A stretch of 64,000 nt of DNA from Methylopumilus universalis. GTDB lineage: Bacteria > Pseudomonadota > Gammaproteobacteria > Burkholderiales > Methylophilaceae. Below the pieces are notes generated by a model. That model worked only from the letters and a program-made list of their open reading frames with translations, was not told the DNA's origin and did not search any database. Shown in pieces: positions 9,080-15,975 of this stretch. A program made the translations under genes and the position numbers. The stretch lies in NCBI RefSeq assembly GCF_006363895.1, contig NZ_CP040953.1; one strand, given 5' to 3'. Every line of letters starts with the position of its first letter. Within the stretch, counting starts at the first letter, position 1.

Positions 9080-9954
9080 TGAATATGAGCTTCCTTCATA
9101 GCAGTTTGAATAATTTTGTGATGCTCTTGATTAAGTTCCACTAAGGGTAAACGAATGCCTTCTTTAATAAGCCCCATTATTTTAAGTGCCCATTTTACAG
9201 GGATTGGATTCGACTCTATAAATAGATTTGTGTGAAGAGAAAACAATTGCTGATTGATTTCGATGGCTTTTTCGTTCTGTTTAGACATGACACAAGCGTA
9301 CATTTCATGCATTAATTTAGGGGCGACATTTGCTGTAACGGAAATAACGCCTTTGCCGCCAAGAAGCATAAAGGAAAGCGCGGTAGCATCATCGCCACTT
9401 AAGATTGAAAAATGGGAAGGCAATCTTTTAATAAGATCTATGCCCCGAGTCATATCTCCTGTTGCATCTTTAATGCCAACAATGTTTGGAATTTCGCTCA
9501 ATTTTAATACTGTGTCGTTTTGTAAATCACAGCCTGTTCTAGAAGGTACGTTATAAAGAATTTGATCAATGGCAACCTCATTAGCAATCTTAGTGAAGTG
9601 TTGCAAAAGCCCTGCCTGATTGGGTTTATTGTAATAAGGTGTCACTAACAAACAAGCATCTGCACCCAGACGTTTTGCTTCTTTTGTGAGGTCTATAGCT
9701 TCCAGAGTTGAGTTTGCGCCTGTGCCCGCTATGACTGGAATCCTTTTATTGGCGTGCTTCACGGTCGTTTCAATAAGCTGGCAATGTTCTTCATAACTCA
9801 CTGTGGGCGATTCGCCCGTTGTACCTACAATCACAATACCATCTGTACCTTCATTAATATGAAAATCAATTAACCCATGAAGCGCTTGGATATCAAGACT
9901 TCCATCAGGAAACATTGGGGTAACAATTGCAACAATACTGCCTTGAGGTGACAT
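9076..9954 (-). CDS. dapA: 4-hydroxy-tetrahydrodipicolinate synthase
   Basis: At 292 residues this has the standard DapA length. It condenses pyruvate and aspartate semialdehyde, the first step of the lysine and diaminopimelate branch; diaminopimelate is the residue added by MurE at 48407-49837. Signatures are GTTGESPTVSYEEH, YYNKPNQAGLLQHF, YNVPSRTG with the catalytic Tyr, and the Schiff-base Lys in VGIKDATGD. It is a TIM barrel in the cytoplasm. It leads the dapA-bamC-MBL operon. An inverted repeat lies over its likely -10 region (9981-10000). Confidence 0.97.
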   Translation of the reverse strand: MSPQGSIVAIVTPMFPDGSLDIQALHGLIDFHINEGTDGIVIVGTTGESPTVSYEEHCQLIETTVKHANKRIPVIAGTGANSTLEAIDLTKEAKRLGADACLLVTPYYNKPNQAGLLQHFTKIANEVAIDQILYNVPSRTGCDLQNDTVLKLSEIPNIVGIKDATGDMTRGIDLIKRLPSHFSILSGDDATALSFMLLGGKGVISVTANVAPKLMHEMYACVMSKQNEKAIEINQQLFSLHTNLFIESNPIPVKWALKIMGLIKEGIRLPLVELNQEHHKIIQTAMKEAHIQ

Positions 9955-9980
9955 GAGATTGGCTATTAATTAGTAAAGTC

Positions 9981-10000
9981 GCTATTTTAACTTAAATAGC
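9981..10000 (-). promoter_or_regulatory. Inverted repeat over the probable dapA -10 region
   Basis: GCTATTT (9981-9987) and AAATAGC (9994-10000) are exact reverse complements around a 6-bp centre. On the minus strand the sequence contains TAAAAT at 9989-9984, a fair -10 box that would start transcription about 23 bases before the dapA ATG. It could be a repressor site or chance in A/T-rich DNA. The rest of the 238-bp gap to rnfA shows no gene. Confidence 0.3.
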
Positions 10001-10178
10001 TAAACACCAAAAAAATTGATCATTTATTATATATAAAATAGTTATATTGCTATAAAACTTTATTCTTTGAAGTAATATAGAATTATTGGTATATTTCAAC
10101 TGGGAAAAAGATCCTAAACTTCCAAAAGACATAATAGTCATAGTTCTGAGCTATAAATATTTTCTGCAATTTTAAACG

Positions 10179-10184
10179 TATAAT
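10179..10184 (+). promoter_or_regulatory. Consensus -10 hexamer close to rnfA
   Basis: A perfect TATAAT ends nine bases before the rnfA ATG (10193), and no Shine-Dalgarno-like purine run lies between. If used, the mRNA would be leaderless or nearly so. No good -35 hexamer sits at the expected distance. An alternative -10-like TATAAA lies at 10152-10157. Confidence 0.25.
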
Positions 10185-10192
10185 TTAACTTT

Positions 10193-10774
10193 ATGATTCA
10201 ACACTATTTCTTAATCATCATTAGCACGGTATTAGTCAATAATATTGTGTTAGTAAAAATATTAGGGCTTTGCCCTTTTATGGGGGTATCTAAGAAACTA
10301 GAAACATCAGTCAGCATGTCTGCTGCCACCGCTTTTGTATTAACTATAGGCTCAATGACAAGCTGGGCAATTAATCATTACCTTCTTGAGCCAAATGATC
10401 TTGTCTACTTAAGAACGCTTTCATTTATTTTAGTCATTGCGGGTGTTGTCCAATTCACTGAAATGTTAATGGAAAAAAACTTTCCATTGCTTTATCAATT
10501 ACTGGGTATTTTTCTACCCCTCATCACGACCAATTGCGCTGTATTAGGCATCCCTCTTTTGAATGCGCAATCAAGCCATACGCTTATAGAATCCGCATTA
10601 TTTGGATTCGGCGGTGCGATTGGTTTTTCAATAGTGCTCATACTATTTGCATCCATAAGAGAGCGTCTAGAAGGCGCTGAAATACCATTGCCATTTAAAG
10701 GGACTGCAATAGCGCTTGTAACAGCCTCCATTATGAGTCTTGCATTTATGGGATTCGCGGGCTTGGATCGTTAA
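10193..10774 (+). CDS. rnfA: Rnf electron transport complex subunit A
   Basis: The 193-residue integral membrane protein has six hydrophobic helices and begins with the conserved ISTVLVNNIVLVKILGLCPFMG. A second conserved half-membrane motif is GIFLPLITTNCAVLG. RnfA and RnfE are homologous, inverted in the membrane, and hold an Fe-S centre between them through Cys residues at these motifs (GLCPF and TNC). The Rnf complex couples electron transfer between NADH and ferredoxin to ion movement. The stop overlaps the rnfB start by one base. There is no visible ribosome site upstream. Confidence 0.96.
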   Translation: MIQHYFLIIISTVLVNNIVLVKILGLCPFMGVSKKLETSVSMSAATAFVLTIGSMTSWAINHYLLEPNDLVYLRTLSFILVIAGVVQFTEMLMEKNFPLLYQLLGIFLPLITTNCAVLGIPLLNAQSSHTLIESALFGFGGAIGFSIVLILFASIRERLEGAEIPLPFKGTAIALVTASIMSLAFMGFAGLDR

Positions 10775-11331
10775 TGGTTACCGCACTTCTTGTGATGATT
10801 TTTCTCGCCATCCTTTTAGGATTGGTCTTAGGTTATTCCGCCATTAGATTTAAAGTGGATGGCGATCCTATGGTTGCCAGAATAGACGCTATTCTTCCTC
10901 AGACACAATGTGGCCAATGTGGCTTCCCAGGTTGCAAACCATACGCCAATGCGATTGCTAAAGGCGAAGCTGATATTAACCAATGTCCTCCTGGAGGCGA
11001 TGCTGGCGCTAAAGCTTTAGCAGAGCTCATGGGGGTGGAGTTTAAACCGCTCAATCAAGAACATGGTGTTCAGAAACCAAAATCAGTTGCGCTTATCGAT
11101 GAAGCTACTTGCATCGGATGCACCTTATGTATTCAAGCATGTCCAGTAGATGCTATCTTAGGTGCAGCAAAACAAATGCATACTATTATCGCAAGCGAAT
11201 GCACCGGCTGCGAATTATGCTTACCCCCATGTCCAGTAGACTGCATTACCATGGAGCCTGTTCATGAAAATTCTGCATCATGGAAATGGAAATATCCTAT
11301 CTATAATATTCAAAAAACTCAAAAGGCCTGA
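10774..11331 (+). CDS. rnfB: Rnf complex subunit B, iron-sulfur protein
   Basis: This 185-residue protein has one N-terminal membrane anchor (about residues 1-25). A 4Fe-4S domain follows with the cysteine pattern in CGQCGFPGCKPYANAI and NQCPPGG, then two ferredoxin clusters CIGCTLCIQACPVDA and CTGCELCLPPCPVDC. RnfB is the ferredoxin-interacting input/output subunit on the cytoplasmic face. The overall layout matches the proteobacterial RnfB/RsxB form. It sits second in rnfABCDGE. Confidence 0.96.
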   Translation: MVTALLVMIFLAILLGLVLGYSAIRFKVDGDPMVARIDAILPQTQCGQCGFPGCKPYANAIAKGEADINQCPPGGDAGAKALAELMGVEFKPLNQEHGVQKPKSVALIDEATCIGCTLCIQACPVDAILGAAKQMHTIIASECTGCELCLPPCPVDCITMEPVHENSASWKWKYPIYNIQKTQKA

Positions 11332-11341
11332 TGGGTTTGTT

Positions 11342-12865
11342 ATGCAATTAGAAAATATTTTTAAATTTAATGGTGGCGTTCATCCGGATGAAAACAAAAC
11401 CGTATCAACTCGCCTTCCTATTGCAAAATTACCTATCCCAAAGAAATTAACACTTCCTTTAAGGCAGCATGTCGGTCATGTTGCAAAACTTAAAGTCAAG
11501 CCCGGCGATCAAGTGCTTAAAGGTCAAATTATTGCCGAAGCTGATGGTAATATTTCCGCGGCGATTCATGCGCCCACATCTGGGAAGGTCGTAAAAATCA
11601 GTGAGGAAATACTCCCTCATCCATCCGGCCTGCCTGATTTTTGTATCACAATCGAACCAGACTTTAAAGACACATGGGTTGAAAAAAAACCAATCTCATG
11701 GAAAACACTCGACCGCAATAAATTAATCGAAGCGATTTCTCAGTCAGGAATTGTGGGTTTAGGTGGCGCAGTATTTCCAACCCACATGAAATTAAAAATA
11801 AATCAAAGTCAGCTCATCAATACTTTAGTTATTAATGCTGCAGAGTGCGAACCATTCATCACTTGTGACGATATGTTAATGAGAGAAAGAGCTGATGAAA
11901 TTATTCAAGGGTCATTAATTGCCCAAACGATCCTCGGCGCAAAAGAGTGTGTAGTCGGTATTGAAAATAATAAAACTGAAGCCTATGAAGCGCTAAAAAA
12001 AGCAGCTCAAAAAACGTCCATTGAAATTAAAGTGGTTCCAACACTTTATCCAAGCGGCGATGCAAAAAGACTCATTTATCTCTTAATGGGTATCGAGGTT
12101 CCGAAAGAAAAGCGCTCTGTAGATTTGGGTATTCAAGTATTTAATGTAGCTACGGTAGCGGCTATCTATAGATATCTTGAATTTGGCGAGCCATCTATCA
12201 GTCGAATTGTAACAATCACAGGGGCCGTTAAAGTACCTCAAAATTATGAAGCATTATTCGGAACACCTTTATCAGAACTAATAATTGCTGCAGGTGGCTC
12301 TCCGAACAAAACAAAAAAATTTATTATGGGTGGCCCTATGATGGGATTTGATTTGCCATCAATTCATGTGCCTGTAACTAAAGCGATGAATTGTGTTATC
12401 GAAAGTTCACCAGAATTATTCCCTGCGCCAAAACCTGTGATGCCATGTATTCGTTGTGCTCGATGTGCAGATGCCTGCCCAGTTAACTTACAGCCTCAAG
12501 AATTATATTGGTTTTCAAAATCTTCTCAGCTTGAAAAAGCCAGAGATTACAATTTATTCGATTGTATTGAATGTGGATGCTGTACTTATGTTTGCCCAAG
12601 TAATATTCCACTCGTACAATTTTATAGATATGCAAAAAGTGAAATTATTGCGCAAGATAAATCGAAAGAAGCTGCAAACACAGCCAGAGAAAGAAATGAC
12701 TTTAGGCTTGCAAGAATAGAAAGGGAGAAAAAAGAACGTGCTGAAAGAAATGCACAAAAAGCCCTAGGAGCTCAGGAGAAGCAAGCTGATGATGAGAAAA
12801 AATCAACAATTGCTGCGGCTATGGATAGAGTTAAACAAACCCAACAAGAAAATATAAAAAACTAA
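11342..12865 (+). CDS. rnfC: Rnf complex subunit C, NADH/FMN and Fe-S subunit
   Basis: The ATG at 11342, 10 bp after rnfB, is preferred because MQLENIFKFNGGVHPDENK is the usual RnfC opening. A longer in-frame start at 11264 would lie inside rnfB. The product is 507 residues: an N-terminal barrel-sandwich part (HVAKLKVKPGDQVLKGQIIAEADG), a Rossmann-like NADH/FMN domain homologous to NuoF (GIVGLGGAVFPTHMK, NAAECEPFITCDD), SLBB-like segment, and two 4Fe-4S motifs CIRCARCADACPV and CIECGCCTYVCP. The charged C-terminal tail is short compared with E. coli RsxC. Confidence 0.95.
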   Translation: MQLENIFKFNGGVHPDENKTVSTRLPIAKLPIPKKLTLPLRQHVGHVAKLKVKPGDQVLKGQIIAEADGNISAAIHAPTSGKVVKISEEILPHPSGLPDFCITIEPDFKDTWVEKKPISWKTLDRNKLIEAISQSGIVGLGGAVFPTHMKLKINQSQLINTLVINAAECEPFITCDDMLMRERADEIIQGSLIAQTILGAKECVVGIENNKTEAYEALKKAAQKTSIEIKVVPTLYPSGDAKRLIYLLMGIEVPKEKRSVDLGIQVFNVATVAAIYRYLEFGEPSISRIVTITGAVKVPQNYEALFGTPLSELIIAAGGSPNKTKKFIMGGPMMGFDLPSIHVPVTKAMNCVIESSPELFPAPKPVMPCIRCARCADACPVNLQPQELYWFSKSSQLEKARDYNLFDCIECGCCTYVCPSNIPLVQFYRYAKSEIIAQDKSKEAANTARERNDFRLARIEREKKERAERNAQKALGAQEKQADDEKKSTIAAAMDRVKQTQQENIKN

Positions 12866-12866
12866 T

Positions 12867-13886
12867 ATGGAAAATAGATCTCCTTACGTTGTTAATGCAC
12901 CTTCAATCAGCATAATTATGCTTAAGGTTTTGCTTGCTCTCATTCCTGGTATAGCTTTGTATGTTTATGTTTTTGGTCTAGGCGTCATTATAAATATTCT
13001 TCTCGCATCTGTTACAGTCATATTGACTGAAAGTGCCATTCTTGCCATAAGAAAATTACCGATCAAACCGTTTATTCTAGATGGCAGCGGACTCGTCACT
13101 GCTTGGCTTCTCGCCCTCTCTATTCCATCCATAGCCCCTTGGTGGATTATTGTCTTAGGTACAATGCTTTGTATTATTTTTGGTAAGCATTTATACGGCG
13201 GACTCGGCTACAACTTATTTAATCCAGCCATGGTGGGATACGCAATCTTACTTATTTCGTTTCCGTCGATTATGACGCACTGGCAAATACCTTCCAATCT
13301 TATGATTGGTCATACGGACTGGCTGGATCAAATTAAAGTTATTTTTAATAGCAACTTATTGTCGAAAGAAACCCTCGATGCAATGAGCTCTGCGACCCCT
13401 CTTGATTACATTAAAACACAACTGACTTTGAATCAACCTTTAGCAACGATTCAACAAGACAAAATATTTGGTTTTGTTGGTGGAAGAGGATTAGAGTTGA
13501 TTAATTTAGGTTATCTTGCTGGTGGTCTTTATATGCTCAAAGAGAAAATTATTTCATGGCATTTACCTGTTGCTTTTTTATCCACCTTATTTGTTTCAGC
13601 TTTAGTATTTAACGTCATTTCACCTGATACATTTGCTTCTCCCCTGTTTCACATTATGAGCGGTGGAAGTATCCTCTGCGCTTTCTTTATTATCACCGAT
13701 CCAGTAAGCGCCCCAACAACGCCTAAAGGAAAAATCTATTTTGGTATGGGCATAGCTTTATTAGTACTTATCATTCGACTTTTCGGCGGCTATCCAGAAG
13801 GGATTGCATTTGCGGTATTGTTCTTAAATATCTGCGTGCCTCTCATTGATAGCCTCACTCAACCAAGAATTTTCGGTCATAAATAA
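12867..13886 (+). CDS. rnfD: Rnf complex subunit D, membrane flavoprotein
   Basis: The 339-residue protein with about nine or ten hydrophobic helices starts ENRSPYVVNAPSISIIMLKVLLALIPG. The SSATPLDYIK region corresponds to the motif in which a Thr carries covalent FMN (the S/G-A-T core), and the C-terminal SGGSILCAFFIITDPVSAPTTPKGK is the second family signature, shared with NqrB. RnfD is thought to form part of the ion channel. rnfC ends one base before its ATG, and rnfG follows after four bases. Confidence 0.95.
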   Translation: MENRSPYVVNAPSISIIMLKVLLALIPGIALYVYVFGLGVIINILLASVTVILTESAILAIRKLPIKPFILDGSGLVTAWLLALSIPSIAPWWIIVLGTMLCIIFGKHLYGGLGYNLFNPAMVGYAILLISFPSIMTHWQIPSNLMIGHTDWLDQIKVIFNSNLLSKETLDAMSSATPLDYIKTQLTLNQPLATIQQDKIFGFVGGRGLELINLGYLAGGLYMLKEKIISWHLPVAFLSTLFVSALVFNVISPDTFASPLFHIMSGGSILCAFFIITDPVSAPTTPKGKIYFGMGIALLVLIIRLFGGYPEGIAFAVLFLNICVPLIDSLTQPRIFGHK

Positions 13887-13890
13887 ATTT

Positions 13891-14514
13891 ATGTTTAAAG
13901 ATCACTTTAAGAAAATATCAATCACCGCAACAACTATGATTATCTTTTCTTTGGCAGCATCAACGGCTCTAAGTATTTTCTACTTTATGACAAAATCTCC
14001 AATTGAAGAAAGTGATGCAAAAGCAAAAAGAATTTTTTTAAACCAAGTAATTCCCGCGAATCTTTATGATAATAATCTCGTCAAAGATACAATCTCTATT
14101 GAGCCTAACCCCCTCCTCGGAAACAAAAAAAATATTGATGTTTATCGAGCAAAAAAAAATAATCAAGTAATTGCAGTGATTATTGAGACTATTGCGCCTG
14201 ATGGCTACAGTGGCGAAATCAAAACACTTGTAGGTATTGATCAAGAAGATAAAATACTGGGTGTAAGAGTTATTACCCACAAAGAAACACCAGGCTTGGG
14301 GGATTATATTGAGATTGACAAAAGCCAGTGGATTAAAAATTTTGATTTCAAATCTTTAGATAAATTATCAGAAAAACAATGGGCCGTTAAAAAAGATGGT
14401 GGTGAATTTGACTATGTATCTGGGGCAACGATTACGTCTCGAGCTGTCGTTAAATCGACGTACAAATGTCTTCTTTACTCAAAAGAAAATAAAAAAAGGC
14501 TATTTGCATCATGA
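13891..14514 (+). CDS. rnfG: Rnf complex subunit G, periplasmic flavoprotein
   Basis: Start 13891 is chosen because MFKDHFKKISITATTMIIFSLAASTALS gives a normal basic N-terminus and single membrane anchor just after the rnfD stop. An earlier ATG at 13846 lies inside rnfD. The 207-residue product has the FMN-binding domain motifs GYSGEIKTLVGID, HKETPGLGDYIE and SGATITSRAVV, where the Thr of S-G-A-T is the covalent FMN site. The flavin domain faces the periplasm. Its end overlaps rnfE by four bases (ATGA). Confidence 0.93.
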   Translation: MFKDHFKKISITATTMIIFSLAASTALSIFYFMTKSPIEESDAKAKRIFLNQVIPANLYDNNLVKDTISIEPNPLLGNKKNIDVYRAKKNNQVIAVIIETIAPDGYSGEIKTLVGIDQEDKILGVRVITHKETPGLGDYIEIDKSQWIKNFDFKSLDKLSEKQWAVKKDGGEFDYVSGATITSRAVVKSTYKCLLYSKENKKRLFAS

Positions 14515-15140
14515 GTGATATTAAGAAAATTGCATTTGATGGATTTTGGAAGCAAAATCCAGGAGTGGTTCAACTGCTTGGACTATGCCCGACTCTTGCT
14601 GTCACAACTTCAGTGATCAATGGCTTAAGTCTTGGTATAGCAACAGCCCTTGTAATGGCTGCATCAAACGCCTCTGTCTCGCCGATTAGAAAATTTATAC
14701 CCACTGAAATTAGGGTGCCTGTTTTTATTCTTATCATAGCTTCACTTGTAACAATCATCGATTTCAGTATTCATGCTTATATTCATCCGCTTTACAAAGC
14801 TTTAGGCATTTTCATTCCTCTGATTGTTACAAACTGTATTGTATTAGCGCGCGTTGAATCTTTTGCAGCCAAGAATGAAACAGCCCCTTCTTTTTTTGAT
14901 GGCCTTTTTATGGGTCTTGGTTTAGCTCTGGTGTTAGCACTTCTTGGTGGAATGAGGGAATTTTTTGGTAAAGGTACTTTATTTTCTGGTATTGATCTCA
15001 TATTTGGCGCTTCTACCAGCAATTTAGTGATTCATTTTTTTAGTGATTACAACGGTTTTCTTTTGGCTATCTTACCTCCCGGAGCATTTATTGGGCTGGC
15101 TTGTCTCATCGCACTAAAAAATCGTATCGAAACACGTTAG
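14511..15140 (+). CDS. rnfE: Rnf complex subunit E
   Basis: The 209-residue six-helix protein is homologous to RnfA. Conserved parts are NPGVVQLLGLCPTLAVTTSVINGLSLG and GIFIPLIVTNCIVLARVE (the GLCP and TNC cysteines of the shared membrane Fe-S site), then FDGLFMGLGLALVLALLGGMRE. It completes rnfABCDGE in the canonical order. nth begins ten bases after the stop, as in E. coli. Confidence 0.96.
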   Translation: MSDIKKIAFDGFWKQNPGVVQLLGLCPTLAVTTSVINGLSLGIATALVMAASNASVSPIRKFIPTEIRVPVFILIIASLVTIIDFSIHAYIHPLYKALGIFIPLIVTNCIVLARVESFAAKNETAPSFFDGLFMGLGLALVLALLGGMREFFGKGTLFSGIDLIFGASTSNLVIHFFSDYNGFLLAILPPGAFIGLACLIALKNRIETR

Positions 15141-15150
15141 TCCATTTCCT

Positions 15151-15786
15151 ATGAATCCTCAAAAGCGATTTAAAATTTTTGAGGCGCTATCTAAAGCTAC
15201 ACCCCATCCTACGACAGAGCTTATTTACCAGACACCTTTCCAGCTTCTGATCGCAGTTATTTTATCTGCTCAAGCCACTGATAAATCAGTCAATAAAGCA
15301 ACCTTGTTGTTGTTTAGTAAAGCGCCTAATGCAAAACAACTTGCCCAAATGAAATTAAGCGATGTTGAGCTTTGTATAAAAACAATTGGGTTATATAAAA
15401 CAAAAGCTAAAAACATACTTGAAACTGCGAAGATCATCAATAAAGAATTTCAAGGTGAAATACCTCAAGATCGATTAGCTCTTGAAGCGCTTCCTGGGGT
15501 AGGAAGAAAAACTGCGAACGTTATTTTAAATACTATATTTAATGAGCCGACTATTGCAGTAGACACTCATATATTTAGGATTGCTAATCGCATTAACTTA
15601 GCACCAGGAGAAAATGTGCTTCAAGTAGAAAAAAAATTAATTAAATTAACGCCTAAAGAATTTTTGCAATATGCGCATCATTTATTGATACTACACGGAA
15701 GATACACTTGTATTGCAAGACAACCAAAATGTGGTGTTTGCGTCATTTATGATTTATGCGAATATAAGAAAAAGCTTATAAACTAA
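15151..15786 (+). CDS. nth: Endonuclease III
   Basis: The 211-residue DNA glycosylase/AP lyase removes oxidised pyrimidines. It has the helix-hairpin-helix LEALPGVGRKTANVIL with catalytic Lys, the catalytic Asp region VDTHIFRIANR, and a C-terminal 4Fe-4S loop with C-x6-C-x2-C-x5-C (CIARQPKCGVCVIYDLC). The rnf-nth linkage is a long-standing association in proteobacteria. Its TAA stop overlaps the TAG of the opposing DUF1289 gene in CTAA at 15783-15786. Confidence 0.97.
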   Translation: MNPQKRFKIFEALSKATPHPTTELIYQTPFQLLIAVILSAQATDKSVNKATLLLFSKAPNAKQLAQMKLSDVELCIKTIGLYKTKAKNILETAKIINKEFQGEIPQDRLALEALPGVGRKTANVILNTIFNEPTIAVDTHIFRIANRINLAPGENVLQVEKKLIKLTPKEFLQYAHHLLILHGRYTCIARQPKCGVCVIYDLCEYKKKLIN

Positions 15787-15959
15787 AACGAAATAAGCTT
15801 AATCTGTCTTTCAGATGCTAATTCAACAATCTCTTTTTTTTGTGTTTCATCTAACGCTATCCATTGAGCAATTTCATCTTGGCTTCTAAAACACCCTTCA
15901 CAAAAATGGTGCTCTTTATTGATGAGACAAACGCCAATACAAGGAGATTCAATCAACAC
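15783..15959 (-). CDS. DUF1289-family small cysteine protein, 58 residues
   Basis: The short gene lies in the secA-nth gap. Reading from a GTG at 15959, or the next codon TTG, gives V/M-LIESPCIGVCLINKEHH, then FCEGCFRSQDEIAQW, ending in ISF. The C-x3-C and C-x2-C pairs and the R-x2-D/E-E-I-x2-W block are the DUF1289 hallmark; the four Cys probably bind metal. No ATG is available between the secA stop and this point, and a weak AGAAAG lies upstream. It follows secA by 16 bp and is probably co-transcribed. Function is unknown. Confidence 0.8.
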   Translation of the reverse strand: MLIESPCIGVCLINKEHHFCEGCFRSQDEIAQWIALDETQKKEIVELASERQIKLISF

Positions 15960-15975
15960 AATTAACTTTCTTTAA

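Noticed and set aside
11264..11341. Longer N-terminus for RnfC
   Set aside because: It would overlap the essential Fe-S end of rnfB by almost 70 bases, and the added residues are unlike RnfC. The ATG at 11342 fits the family.
13846..13890. Longer N-terminus for RnfG
   Set aside because: It lies inside rnfD and puts 15 polar residues before the basic leader. MFKDHFKK at 13891 is the normal type of start.
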